A DNA stretch of 64,000 nt from Gari tellinella (GCA_922989275.2 OV277870.1:30524742-30588741), one strand, 5' to 3'; shown: positions 44,901 through 59,900, counted from the stretch's first letter. Made by a program: numbers and translations. Notes: generated from the sequence alone by a model not told the origin.

Positions 44901-47900
44901 ACTTTTCTTTGCAGGCGACCTGTGTATGGAATATTGCAGTGAATGTTTGCAGTGGGGTTTAGTTTATTATTTCCTGTTCAGGGCTGCCATAAGTTGATCA
45001 TGAAAAATCCTTAGACTTCCAATTTTTTTATTTTTCAAGAGTAATTACTTAAAGCAGGTTGAAAGTAAAGCAGAATGCGCCTTAAGGCGCATTCTGCTTT
45101 ACTTTCAGCCTGCTTTAAGCTAGCATCTGCTAGGTTAAAAATCCTAAAATTTTGGAAAATTCCAGGAGGAATGGCAGCCCTGCTGTTTCAACAAAACTTC
45201 TTCCAATACTCTGCATCACCTCCTCTGGAGTATTTTTGCAGACTTACTATACGCAAGACAATACAATGTAGACTAAGACTTTAACACCACCTGATTACCT
45301 AATTAGATACATCCTTCTTCAGTTTCTGATCTGCCTCAAAATTCCACTAGCCACTAAAAGAAGTTTTTTGATAACTTTAAAGACAGGTGACAGCTAAAGC
45401 TTAAAGATGAAAATAAAGCAGAAAACTCTCTATTCTCAGCTTTTATTTCACCCAATTGGGAACGGGTCTGGTACCCCTCAGATTGGAAATTTTTCTTGTC
45501 GCGTAAACTTCAAATTGGGAAAAAACAAGTCATGAAATGATGATAAAAAAGAAATTGGGAAGTTTAGTTTTATAATATATGTAGACCTATATTGATCTAA
45601 CTTATCAAGTGGCAATTAAGCAGTTCATATCAACAGGCAATGCTAATACTAGTAACAGAAATTCTCTTTTTTTCACTGAAAATACTATTTTTACCATATT
45701 GCCAGGTCCCTTCTTTGAATTGGGAACGGATCCAGTTTCAATTGGGAACGGGTCCTTTCTCGGGTACCGTCCAAAGAAGGAAAAAAACGCTGATTCTTTA
45801 CTTACATCTTGCTTTAAGCACCCGGTTAAAACACTGTAAGGGCTATTCCAGTAAAACACATGTCCCACCCATGGACGGCAAAATAATAAACTTCTGTTGG
45901 GGGTAGGTCTTTTTGATAAATCGCTTCCGTAGGTGGTGGGGATAAGTCATTAATTACTTCTGAGGGGGGATGCTTATTTCCATTTTGCTTCTGACCGTAT
46001 CTGTGCAACTTAATCTTTATAGTCAACAATTTTGAGTTCAGGCGATCTTAATTTACATTCCTGTCGTGTAGTCTTATAAATCCAGTTTAGGAAAGTTCCA
46101 TCCGCATCAAGCATATTCAAATGTCCACTGACACAACTGTGTATTTAGTAATTTACAGTACATGTGTTATGTCAATTTCGTGTGACTCTCGGAACTTCCC
46201 AACACAAAGGGACTGTCTGTCTTACATATAACACTAGCATCTGATTATTGCATACAAATTATATGGTCCGATTTGCCCTTATATATAATGTGTTTAAGAA
46301 GCTTACACTGAACAAGGTAGCATGTTTTAGTTTGAATAGCAAAATATTTTTTATATCTAATAAATAGGTTTGTGATTTTTATGTGAAAAGTTTGTCTTTA
46401 AAGTGTTATGTCAACATGATTTAAGCAAATCAAAGTGTCTTAAGCTCACCTGGCACAAAATTCCAAGGTGAGCTATTGTGATCGCTCTGTGTCCGTCGTC
46501 CGCAGTCGTAAAAACTTTTGCTTTAAACATCTTCTTGGAAATCATTGGTTCAATTTCATCTTCATAGGATTGCTCATTGTAGGGTACTCTCTCAGATTTT
46601 TTCAAATATAGGTCATCCAAATTAAATCATGGTTGCTAAGGTAACCAAATGAAACAAGAGGGCCTGAAGGGCCTGAAGGCCCTGATATCGCCTACCATTT
46701 GTAATGAAGCCTGATAGCTTTACCTTTGAATTTCACCCGTTTTATTCTAAATCCTTTCAAGTTTGTCGACCTACTGTAGTATAGTAGAGTACATCAAAGG
46801 CAAATAACTAGAGCCTAAACAATACCAAAATGAAGCCTTTTACTAGCATTTCAAAGTATATCAAGGGCAGGTAACTATTGCCACAATGATTACATTTCAA
46901 CAATAATTGCACTCCTTCGAGAACGTATAGCTACATCCTTTGTGTACAAGTATAATCAAAATCCATTGAAAACTGTAGTTGCAAGAGTGTAAACGCTGTA
47001 AAATATGGCATTTTCAGCAATTCAAAGGTAGATATCTCTTGAGCTATTTGTCCTATTCCAACCATAATCACCCTTTTCCGAACTCTTTTGGTCATATACA
47101 ATATGGACAAGTTTGAGAGAGCTTGGATAAATATTGTGGCCTCTAGAGCGTAAACACGGTTAATTATATCATTTTCAGCAATTCAAAGGTAGATAACTCT
47201 TGACCTATTGATCCGATTACAACCATAATTGAACTCATCCAAATTCTTATGGTAATATACAATCTGAGCAAGTTTGAGAGAGCTTGGATAAAATTTGTGG
47301 CCGCTAGAGTGTAAACATTGTTAAATGTGGCATTTTCAGCAATTCAAAGGTAGATAACTCTCGACCTATTAGTCTGATTTCAAGCAAAATTGAACTTATC
47401 TGAACTCGTATAGTCATATACAATCTGAGCACGTTTGAGATGTATTGGATAAAAATTGTGAACTCTAGAATGTAAACACTGTTAAATATGGCATTTTCAG
47501 CAATTCAAAGGTAGATAACTCTTGATCTATTAATCTGATTTCAACCAAAATCAAACTCATCTGAACTCTTATGGTCATATACAATCTGGGCAAGTTTTAG
47601 AAAGATTGGATAAATACTGTGGCCTCTAGAGTGTAAACACCGTTAAATATGGCATTTTCAGCAGTTCAAAGGTAGATAACTCATGACCTATTTGTCCGAT
47701 TTCAACCAAAATCAAACTCTTCCGCTCCCTTATAGTAATATACAATCTGGACAAGTTTTTAGAAAGATTGGATAAATACTGTGGCCTCTAGAGTGTAAAC
47801 ACTGTTAAATATGGCATTTTCAGCAGTTCAAAGGTAGATAACTCATGACCTATTTGTCCGATTTCAACCATAATCGAACTCATCCGAGCTCTTATGAAAA

Positions 47901-50900
47901 TATACCATCTGAGCAAGTTTGAGAAAGATTGGATAAATATTGTGGCCTCTAGAGTGTAAACACTAAAATTGTTGACGACGCACGACGGGCATTCAAGGAT
48001 TGCAAAAGCTCATCCTGAGCTAGCTCAGGTGAGCTAAAAACTTTAAAAATCTTCTGTTAAAAAACTACTAGTACGAATTGAAAATAATTTTACCCACATG
48101 TGCCATCGGTGACCCTCTATCCGATTTCTTAACATGATGTTCCTATCTTAAACAAGAGGGCCTGAAGGCCCTGATATCGCTCACCTGTTGTACTGAAGCT
48201 TGATAGCTTTACCTTTCTGTTTCACCCTATTTTTTTCTAAATCCATTTAAGTTTGTAGTATAGCATGTAAACAATTTTTGAATACAACCTCATAATTCTA
48301 GTATAGTAGAGTACATCAAGGGCAGATAACTAGATCCTAAACAATACTGAACGAAGCCTTTTCTAGCATTTCAAAGTATATCAAGAGCAGATAACTATTG
48401 CCCCAATAATTAGATTTCAACAATAATTGCACTCCTTTGAGAATTTATAGCTATATACTTAGTGTGCAAGTATGATCAAAATCCATCGAAAACTGTAGTT
48501 GCAAGAGTGTAAACGCTGTTAGATATGGCATTTTCAGCAATTCAAAGGCAGACAACTCTTTAACTATTGGTCAGATTTAAACCATAATCACACTTATTCG
48601 AACTCTTATGGTCATATACAATCTGAGAAAGTTTGAATTGACTGGATAAAAATTGTGGCCTCTAGAGTATGAACATCGTTAAAAATGGCATTTTCAGCAA
48701 TTCAAAGGTAGATAACTCTCAACCTATTTGTCCGATTTTAACCATAATCGAACTCATGTGAACTTTTACAGCCATATACAATCTGAGCAAGTTTGAGATG
48801 GATTGGATAAAAATTGTGGCCTCTAGAGTGTAAACACTCTTAAATATGGCATTTTCAGCAATTCCAAGGTAGATAACTCTCGACCTATTTGTCTGATTTC
48901 AACCAAAATTGAACTTATCTGAACTCGTATAGTCATATACAATCTGAGCACGTTTGAGATGTATTGGATAAAAATTGTGAACTCTAGAATGTAAACACTG
49001 TTAAATATGGCATTTCCAAACTCTTAGGGTAATATACAATCTGGGCATGTTTGAGAAACATTGGATGAATAATGTGGCCTCTAGAGTGTAAACACTGTTA
49101 AATATGGCATTTTCAGCAATTCAAAGGTAGATAACTCTTGACCTATTAGTCCGATTTCAACCATAATCGAACTCATCCGAGGCTTATAGATAGCAAAGCT
49201 GTACTGTCATCTTGCTTTAAGCAGGGACCTGCTAAAACTTGGGAAAAATTTAGCAGATGAAGTAATTGTAATAGAGAGGTCTTACTCTACTGACGTTATC
49301 TGGAATTCTATGAACATTTTAACAATCAGTGTAAATAAAATGACAGTGTAATGCTCCAAACAAAGTGGAACAGAAAAATTCACTAACCTTTTGGACAAGG
49401 CTTTGGAAGGAGATTTTGTTGGGGAATTCGCCTGTTGAAGATTCATCATACCAGTTCCACTTCCACCCAGTCTAACATTAGTTTTCTGTTTGGCATAGGC
49501 CTCTTTCAGTTCCAGCTGCAGGGATTCAGGTAAGGCACTCAGGCAGCTGGGATCAATCTACTCAAAGGAAGGAATAAGATAGCTAGGAGGGTCACATTCT
49601 CATCTCAGTCAACACCGACATAGCACATTAACCCATGACTCCATAGAGAGGCATTTTTACACCTTTAATTTATTCCTCAACTGAAAAAAATATTGTATAT
49701 TAAAGGGAGGTAACCAGATAGTTCCTATGTATGCAGTAAACCACTCTTATACAGTCTACTACCCCAATCAATCGGATACGGCAGCAGCACCTAGCTAAGA
49801 CACACAGTGCATAACAACAGGCTGGTAGCTACACAACTCAATATAATTGCTTCACCACCAGCTGGTTTTATTTTATACAGTCATGAAAATGTTCATAAGA
49901 AATATTTTATATATCCTAGCAGGCTGAAAGTAAAGCAGAATGTGCCTTAAGTGATCAACTATCTTCAGTACTAGAAACAGACTATGGAGTGAAAAGTTAC
50001 AGAGAATAACATCTCCCTAACTGGTAGCATAGAGTAGGAGAATTGACTGACCTGGGAAGGTGAGGGTAAGGCCTCTATCGCCCTGTTATCAGTGACATGA
50101 TTTACACTCTCCACCTCTGACCTGACAGAGTTGTCTCCCCTGCCCTGTTGCCAGTGAGAACACCCTGGCCCAGATGGCTTTCTTGTTACCGGGCTTGTAT
50201 CAGCTTCTCTCTGCCTTTTGTTTCTCCTGTTTTGAAGTTCGTTCTCGATTTGGTCTCTGATTTCTTTGGGTAATTCATTCAACACTTCAGGATCCACCTA
50301 ATAGAAGAAACCTTTTGTAATTGTTAATGTTACTCATTACAAGTGATAGTGCTTTGATTCTTTGATCAGTAGAGCATTTGAGTTATGAAAAAGTTAGTAA
50401 TAGGTTTAATGTCTGACTAGGTCATACCTAATTAAGAAAGTGATTTTTAAAAAAAAAATGACCATGATTTTAGGGCTGATTTTAGAAAATATTTGATGAA
50501 AATGAAAACAAGAGGGCCATGGCCCTAAATTCGCTCACCTGAGGACATTGAAGTTTGTACCTAAGTTGACTGGGCAAGACAACATTTTAATATAGCTATA
50601 AATGGAGTTATCTTCCGGACAAGAAAACATGACAAAAGTGAATTTTGTTGCCAAGCTTATGACCCTTATCCATGACACATCCTCTTATCAAGCTATTTCC
50701 ATTTCCGGTAAATGATAATTATTTCACTAGCGTCAGCAGAACTGGAGTTATTTTCCTGACAATAAAATATGACAAAGGGGAAAACAAAATATTGCTGCCC
50801 TTATGCATGGCATTTTCTCTCATCAGTTTCTTTCCATACATAAAATTTCATTACAATAGCATCAGTAGAACTGGAGTTGTCTTCTTGACAAGAAAATATG

Positions 50901-53900
50901 ACAAAGGGAAATAACTAAAAAAAACAATGATGTCAGAGTTATGGCCTTTGCAAATGGCACTTCCTCTCATTAGGCTCTTTCCAAATAGGCAATTTCATTT
51001 TACCCATTACCCCATAGCCTGTTTCTAGTTTTGAAAATAGGTGGCCACCTAAAGCAGGTTGAAAGTAAAGCAGAATGGGTCTTAATGCACACTTTGCTTT
51101 ACTTTCAAACTGCTTTAAGCTACCATCTACTAGGATATAGAAACTTATTTCACATCTTACATTTTCATGACTGTTTAACCCTTTCCCCCATAGAAGCGCC
51201 TTTTAGCGCATTCAGTTTATTCTTGCTCTGAAGAAAATAGTTCCAATTTATACATTCATAAATATGTATAATACAAAATATTTTCTATATTCTAGCAGAA
51301 GATAGCTTAAAGCAGGCTGAAAGTAAAGCAGAATGCGCTTAAAGTGCCTTCTGCTTTACTTTCAACCTGTTTTAAGTGGACACCTACATTCAATTATATT
51401 ATACTAGAGATATGCTATTGGGGAAAGGGTTAAAGGGGAATTATTTTCTTAAGTGGAGGAATAAATCAAAGGCCTAAAAATGCACATTTATGGGGTAATG
51501 GGTTAACAAACGTCAGTATTTATTGGGGGAAAGGGTTGAATCCTGGACAAGAAAAAATGGCAAAACATGCAGATAACTGTGACAAAACCAGTATTAAACA
51601 TATGTATAAATATGGCATAAGACATAATTACATAACTGTCAGTGGATCACTTCCAGATCCTGTTTCTCTAAGTATGAAGAAGACTGAACCATTTCTAAAC
51701 TTTAGCAGACAACATGTTCAGTTCTGTTGGCCTGATCACTGAGGTCAACTATTATGCAAGAGTACTGTAGCATTAGCAGCACTGCTGCTGGTGGCTTACC
51801 CTTACCAGACTGAAATGATGTCTGCTAAATACCTTCTGTGTGTAAAAAATGTACATTTTTTTTTTTTAGAAAATGTTAAGTTGGTAAATGAGTGGCAAAT
51901 AGTTTGGATCCAGCATTATGTTGCATCTGATCTGGATCCAAACTGTTTGCAAATATTGGTTATTTGCCCATAGTATATTAAGGGTAACTCAGGTAAATAC
52001 AGTTCTGCCTAAATCAAAAATACTGTAAAACCTGCCTAGAGCAGCACTTAAACTGTGCAGGGTGGTGTCAAATGTGACCCTAGGAATTTCATTTTAACAA
52101 ACTATAGAGGGATCCACCAGGAGATTCTACTGTACAAATATCAAAGCTTAGGGCCAAGTAGTTTTGGGCAAGAAGATTTTTTAAAGATTTTTGCTTTTTT
52201 GCTTTTTCAAGCAGAGTTTGTGCTTTTTTTCCTTTTTTTTTAACAACTTCTGTAGAGAAGCATCCAAGGAACATCATGAGCAGTTTGAACTCTCCCTACA
52301 ATCGGCGGGTTTCAGAGGAGATGTCGTTTGAAGTAAATGTGAACGGACAGACGGACAGACGTACTACGGACGGTGAGCGGTCACAATAGCTCACCTTGAG
52401 CCTTTGGCTCAGGTGAGCTAATAAAACATACAGCACATACCAGGATCAGAGCCTTCCAAGCTCTGTGATCAGTGTGTTCACTGTTTGCAAACAATATGCA
52501 TAGGGGTATATTGGTTAGGTTACTAGTATAGAATGGACAAATGGGCAGACAAGGAGAATATTTCAAGAAAAAATAATCTTTATTTGTGCATTTAACCATA
52601 TGGTGTCACTACTTATTAGAATCAACTATTCTAATGAGAAGTCACAAAGTTTGATCTTTTCTATTTACTCCCTTTAACTGGAGCCCTGACCAAGAAAGAA
52701 AATTGTGTTAGCCAATGTGTACCTACCTGAGAGGGTGAAGGGAAGTAGTCATCACTGTGGGTGTATGTTGACTGGCCTGCAGGTCTCTGTACATCTGTGG
52801 TGCTTTGGACAACACCACAACTTAAGTCTGGTAGGACAGGCAGGGGAGGTAATTTGCTCGGGGACACCTGTCTCCTAGAGAAGTATGCAAGGACTGACAT
52901 TCACAGCTGTTCCAACTGTACTAGACATTACATTTTGATATGCGATATACTCTGCTCTACTTCTCACTTGTTAGTTGGTCTAAAGCAGTAAAACCTCTAA
53001 ATATTACCATCACTAAATTGTGAAAATTATAAGGCTTTTACGACAGGTGATTGCTTAAAGCAAGATGACAGTAAAACTGAAAGCTCCTAAAGGAGCTTTC
53101 TGTTTAACTGCCACCTTGCTTTAAGCTGTCACATGTCTTTTATACAACCAATTAGCTTTTGTCTTAAAAGTCGTAATAGAGAGGTTTTACTGTATCTGTA
53201 CTGAAAGATGGTCAAATATTTATAAGATGAATACTCACTTTCTTGGCAAAGGAAAATCTGGGTTTGTGATATATTGCTGCTGGAAGCAGGTAGAAAGACA
53301 GAGAGGACACACAGACAATGCAAATAAAATATGCCTGCCTTTGGGGGCATAAAATCCTTTTAGGAGTAATCTGCTTTACTTTCTTTCTGTTATAACTGTA
53401 TCTATTAGAGGTGGGTACAGCGGAAAAAAAACAACATGGTATACCACGATTTTTAGGTAAATACCATGGTAGGTTTTTTTCATAACTAGTACTTATTCTT
53501 GACTGCTTAAAGAACTGTTTTAGTTTAAACAATATACCTTTCAAAGTAATTGACTGGACAACAGGTACAGTGTATGTGAATCCTCTCCCAAACTGTTTTC
53601 TTGAGAGGAGAAAAAAATTGAAGGCGTAAAAAGGTGCATCTATGGGGCAATGGGTCAATGTGGATGAATAAATATTACATTTACCAGGCTATTTCTTCCA
53701 GTAAGTTAACTGGTGAACTACACCCATCTCCTCTGACTAGGTGTTGCATATCTGCCTCGGTTTCCTCTGAGTTATATAAGACACTTTCTGATTGGTCCCT
53801 ATCCATTACATTCTCTGATTGGTCATTATCTGTACCTGTTTCTGATTGGCCAGTTTTCAAACCATCTTCTGATTGGATGATCTTCAATTTTTCTGATGCA

Positions 53901-56900
53901 TTTTTATCAACTACTGTTGATTTATTAACAGCAAAATTTAGTATACTCTGGCCTTTAGACTTGGTGTACATTGACCCTACTAACGCTGGCTCCAATCTGT
54001 GTATCTGTATACCAATCTGGTAAATAAAGATAAAATATAATCAGGAACGAAACAGAGTTGAAGATTTAATAAGCAGAGTATACGAGTACTTACCCAATTG
54101 AAATTGGTCAAATACCCAATTATTTCAAAACTTATGGGTGACAGTACCCAACAACAAGAGCACCGCAAGCCGGGCACATTATACGCCCGTCAAAACGATC
54201 TTAGAATGTAGTCATACCAAAACCCTATCAAGGTAAAAACAAAAGGGGAAGAACCCTGAAAGTTAGGGGTCATATGCTGACCAAGTTTCAAAAGGATGGG
54301 AATAAATTTGTTTGAGAAAGAGAGCTACAAACAAAAAAATGCCCGTTTTTGACGATAAAAGGGGCATAACTCTTGAATGTCTGGGGCAATCTTGCTGGTT
54401 ATGGAGCTTGGCCGAGACGTTATGGTCATACACATGCTGACAAAGTTTCAAAAGGATTGGAATAAATTTATTTGAGTTAGAGAGCGGACAAACTAAAAAA
54501 TGCCCATTTTTGACAAAATAAGGGGCATAACTCTTGAATGTCTGGGGCAATCCTGCTGGTTATACAACATAACCGAGACATTATGGTAATACACATGCTG
54601 ACCAAGTTTCAAAAGGATTGGAATAAATTTGTTTGAGTTAGAGAGCGGACAAACAAAAAAATGCCCGTTTTAGATGAAAAAAGGGGCATAACTCTTGACT
54701 GTCAGTGGCAATCTTGCTGGTTATGAAACATAACTCAGACATTATGGTCATACACATGCTGACCAAGTTTCAAAAGGCCTGAAATAAATTTGTTTGAGTT
54801 AGAGAGCGGACAAACTAAAATATGCTCGTTTTTTTACGAAAAAAGGGGCATAACTCTTGAATGCCTGGTGCAATCCTGCTTGTTATCAAACTTGACAGAG
54901 ACATTATGGTCATACACATGCTGACCAAGTTTCAAAAGGATTACAATAAATGTGTTTGAGTTATAGAGCGGACAAACTAAAATATGCCAGTTTTTTACGA
55001 AAAAAGGGGCATAACTCTCTGGGCAATCCTGCTGGTTATCGAACTTGACCGAGATATTATGGTCATACACATGCTCACAAAGTTTAAAAAGGATTAAAAT
55101 AAATTTGTTTGAGTTAGAGAGCGGACAAACTAAAATATGCCCGTTTTTTACGAAAAAAGGGGCATAACTCTTGAATGTCTGGGGCAATCCTGCTGGTTAT
55201 CGAACTTGACCGAGATATTATGGTCATACACATGCTGACAAAGTTTGAAAAGGATTAAAAAACATTTGTTTGAGTTAGAGAGTGGACAAACTAATATGCC
55301 CGTTTTTGACAAAAAAGGGCATAACTCTTGAATGTCTGGGTCAATCTTGCTGGTTATCGAACTTGACCGAGATATTATGGTCATACACGTTCTGACCAAG
55401 TTTCAAAAGGATTAGACTAAATTTGTTTGAGTTAGAGAGCGGACATGATAAAGTTAACGGACGGACAGACGGACGTTCTCACAGTTGGACATTTGTTGGG
55501 TATATTTTTTGTTTAAAAGTACCCAACAGTACACTAAAATACCCAACAATAACAATAGGGCAATCACAGAATGAATGGAATCTATTGTTCTCCCTACCCA
55601 ACAAAGGACCTTTCGTGCGCTCGGACGGACAGACGGACGGACGGACAGCGCCACGACATAATACGTCCCGTCTGAAGACGGGCGTATAAAAACAAAAGGA
55701 AACCCAATTATTTGAAAGTGATTGCGTAAACACTAAACGAATACTCAATTGCCTTTTAATTTCATCGGGTTATCAACTGAATTTTTACTTTAGTCGAACG
55801 TGTGTAAACAGAAGTTGCATATAGAACTTACCCTGAATGCACTGTTGAAAGGACAAGGATAGGATCCAAGTTTATTTTCCTACTGATACCCAATTATATT
55901 ACAAATCATGGGGTTCTGAACTGTGGATACCCAAATGAATTAGAAACCATGGGGTTGTGGTCAATGCAATACCCAATGAATTTTCCAAAAACCCTATTCC
56001 TTTAAAATCCATGTATTGATACCCAATTCCAAGACAAAGCTTATCTACAACTCTGAGAAACACAGCTTGACAGTAACCCTTACCATGAGCAGATGTTTGC
56101 TACCTCTAACGACAGGTGACTGCTTTACTCTTTACTCCAAAGATTGTAGCTAGTTTTGACAACAGATTATCACTTAAAGCAGGTTGAAAGTAAAGTATAC
56201 TGAAAGACCATCAAGCTCAATGTTCAGCTTGCTTTAAATTTCTATCTGAAAGAATACTTGAAATGCAATTCATACCGTATTTACCCAAACAGTTCGGACC
56301 CTCAAAAAGTCCGGACACCAATAATTATTCATGAAAATAATTTATTTTTTGCCTCTAATTCCGGACACCAAGATCAAAAGTATTTTTTATGTTTCCGGAC
56401 ACCATGTAATCATGAACGTATATAGATGTAACATAATTCCGGTAAGAGATAACCCAGTGCTCCAGATAAGGTGCGTACGTGCGTTTTTCCGCATATTTTT
56501 TGGAGAGAAACGCATTTGAAATGACAATCCAGGCGTACAAAAACGCACAAAGAAAATTGTGGGTGAGGCCTGGCTGTCCAGTCTGGAACGAAGTCTCCCT
56601 CTCCAAGCTTGGCAGTTTTGTGGGTTGATGTTTTCCAACCCTAGAGCTTCACGGTCTCGTTTTACAAGGTCCTCCCAAGATAGCTTTGGTCTACCTGGAC
56701 CCGGCTGTGTTGGGATGTTCAGGCATCTGATTTGAGAGATCCAGCTAGAGCTTCTCTCTACATGGCCAAGCCATTTCAACCTATTTGATTGCAGGGTCTC
56801 CGCAACGCCTCTTATGTGCAGTTGTATTAACAAAGAGTCAAACGGGACATCTTCATCTGGCTTGACCAGGCAGATCCATCGTATCATCGCTTTGTCATTT

Positions 56901-59900
56901 CGCTGCATACGTCTGAGTGTATTTGCTGATACAGCCCATGTCTCAGATCCATACAGCATAACACTCCTTACACAGGCTGAGTAGACTCTTCCTCTGGTTG
57001 CAGATGGCAGAAACTTGCTTGTCAATATGGGGAGGAGCTCTCTGAACTTTTTCCAGGCTGATTTGCAGCGTGTTATTGCTGCAAGATCGCATCCTCCTCC
57101 AGACGACAGTGTGTCACCAAGGTAGCAAAAGTCTGTTACAAAATACTATTCAATTTAAAGAAAACGCGAGGATGCCATGAGCGGGTATTCAAATCTATCA
57201 TTGAGTGTTAATTGATAGCGTTATTCGCGAGGACAACCCCAGTGTATAAAAATCCGCAAACATTATCAAAAGAAAACACAACGGTGCCCAGGTAAATAAA
57301 ACACTTGAAAACAATCTTGGAAATGAATTATCCCTGGTTAAATATTAGTTTTAAGGGACAAGATCGAGAAACAGTATTGAAATGTCCCATATGCATCGAG
57401 GGAAATGTAGACATCTTGTTGACCATTGAATGCTCAAAGATTCTTGCAAAGAAATACTGTTGACAGGCATGGGTATTAAAGAGGACTAGCGATGTGTTCA
57501 AATATGAACAGGAATGTACATATTGCACAATGTCTTGCTCAGATGATGACATTAACATAGAAGTGTGTACATGTCTACATTGCTCAATTCAGTAAAAGTT
57601 AAATTTAGTTGAAGTTTTCCATTGTTTGTATTCTCCGTAGATTTTCAGCATTCAATTTCAATTTTCAGCATTGAAGTGAAAATAGTGTGAGTACGTACTC
57701 ATTGCATGCAAAAATTATCTGGAGCACTGTAACCAGCGTATTTTCAGGATCCATCTGTCTCTTACCTCCGTAATCGCTTGTCAAAACAGTGTGCTCATAC
57801 AGACACCTGTGAGTGTGCTCATACAGACACCTGTGAGTGTGCTCATACAGACACCTGTGAGTGTGCTCGGCCGTGCGTGTAATGGTGTTATTGGCAAGAT
57901 GTCAATTTACCAGCGCTGGGAGATAAGCGCAATTACGTAATCTTAAATAAACATTGTCCACACCCAAAGCTATTTTCCCACTGTATTAAACAGTCAGAGA
58001 ACTGCCACATTAGGAGTGCCTTCGTATGCCTATATTTGGCTTTTGCTAGCTACTGTTTTTATGGTTTCGCTTTTCTGTTCAATGAAGCGTCGACAGCCAT
58101 GATTGTTTGACCTAGAAATATTTCACCCACAAATCACCTGTGATAGACTGAGAGTGACGTAGCCCGGTATGCTATATTATCGCGGTAGTTGTCGAATTTC
58201 GCTAAATAGAGAAGACCGGGAACCAGACTAGAGAAAGACCTAGGAAGATAACACCCACAATTCACGTGTAAAAGTGACGTATATTACATGTGACTTTTTC
58301 TCTTGAGGGTGTGTCCGAGATCCCGCATTTCATTGGTTGAAGACTTCGAAGACAAAGACAAAGGAATTATTTTCCCGCCTTTTACGAGCTGTACCGAACA
58401 CTAACGAATTAGCACCGCGCGCTGCGCGGCATTAGTTAAACGCATAAATTATTTTCCGTCGCACACATTTTAGGGAATACCTACTAGATCTATCTTTAGA
58501 ACGGATTTCAGAAAATCTTTAAATGGCAATAATGAAACACATTTCTCAGGAATCGTTCTAAATAAGTATATAGATCTATGATTATGATGTCTTTTTCTTT
58601 TCATTTAGAATTTATGCACAAGCTTTCTGTTTATTTGACATTGGAATAGCGAAGCTGTCGATAGTTTCGTATATCGGAGTAGAGCATGACAAATCGGGTC
58701 GCGTGTATGAAAACTATTTTTAGCGCTACTTTCACTATCTAACTACACTCAATATGTCAATCACCCCCTGCAGGTGTGTGTTACGAAATGAACAAAAAAC
58801 ATGGATTCTTTAACTGACTTATGTTTGATTGTGCGCTAATGCGCTTAGTGGCTTATATCAAAATACGCGGAATGCGTTGGAATTCAAGGTGATCATCTTG
58901 TATATATTGATTGTAACTTCGTTTTACCGACAGCTTGTTCTAACTTTCAGCAGCATATGAAAACATCTATATAAAATACCTTGAAATAATTTATTATGTG
59001 TTCGGACAACAAAAAATATAATTATTTTTTTGTGTCCGAACTGTTTGGGTAAATACGGTAATTCAATTTCAGAAGGATGACTTTCTAAGTACAGTACTAA
59101 TTGAAAGGGTTACAATGGTTATTTATGGAGTTAACAATCTGTATCTGATAGTTTACAGAAAACAATTCAAACGTTGCCCTATCAATTAAAACTGCATTTG
59201 ACTAACAACTGATTTAACCCCTTATCATCATATATTGTGCATTACAAGTTTCAAGGGCCAAGAAGCTAAATAGAGGAAATGATTCAACACTTAACTCCAT
59301 AGCTACACATTATTATTTGTTTTGTTTATTCCTCCACTGAAGAATTTAAGTTTTAATTCATAGTGTTTAGTGTTCAATTCATAGTGTTCATAAGAAATAT
59401 TTTCTATATTCTCGCTGATGGTAGCTTACAGCAGGCTGAGAGTAAAGCAGAATGACCCTTAAGGCGCATTCTGCTTTACATTCAGCCTGCTTTCAGTGGT
59501 CATCTGTCTTCAATACTAGAAATAGGCTATTGAGTAAAGGGTTAAATTTGTAACTGTTGGAATGTAGAAAGTACAATGTAATCTTACCCCTCTAAGGTCT
59601 TCTGGTGCAGCTCTGTATTGTTTCAGAAGTCCTAAACATTCTTTTCCCACAATGTTTGCATCATCAGTAGCAAGTGGAATTGTCGCAGACTTGGAGAAAT
59701 TGTTACAGATTCCATGACCTAAAATGTACAGATGATCAACTTAACGCTTTCATCATCAAACGTTTTGTGAGGTTTTTCCCCCTTCACCGTTTCACTGTCA
59801 TCTGCTTCAATGTTTTGTCTGCAATGTCGTTTCAAAGTTAAAAACTAAGGCAGTGTGACTGAAGAAATTTAAATTGAGTGTGACAGGGCGTCTGATCAGG

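Larger units (their letters stand above)
56275..59058. mobile_element. Tc1-like element with 25-bp perfect ends, 2.8 kb
   Basis: CCGTATTTACCCAAACAGTT plus CGGAC at 56275-56299 is exactly inverted at 59034-59058, with TA on both sides (56273-56274, 59059-59060). TCCGGACACCA occurs three times near the left end. Inside is a further element (56455-57729). No transposase of its own is recognised. It lies in the REV1 b-c intron. Confidence 0.85.

Noticed and set aside
53239..53279. Possible 41-nt REV1 micro-exon between exons c and d (minus strand, donor GTGAGT)
   Set aside because: Read in the frame that fits exon d it gives a plausible QYITNPDFPLPRK, but exon c ends with two leftover bases, so inclusion shifts the frame and meets a stop. 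Joining c to d directly keeps the frame. An alternative donor in exon c could rescue it; RNA evidence would decide.
54263..55399. Minus-strand frames repeating KSYAP and HVYDHN words
   Set aside because: They follow the roughly 150-bp modules of the pearl-like element; no start, splice or family match.
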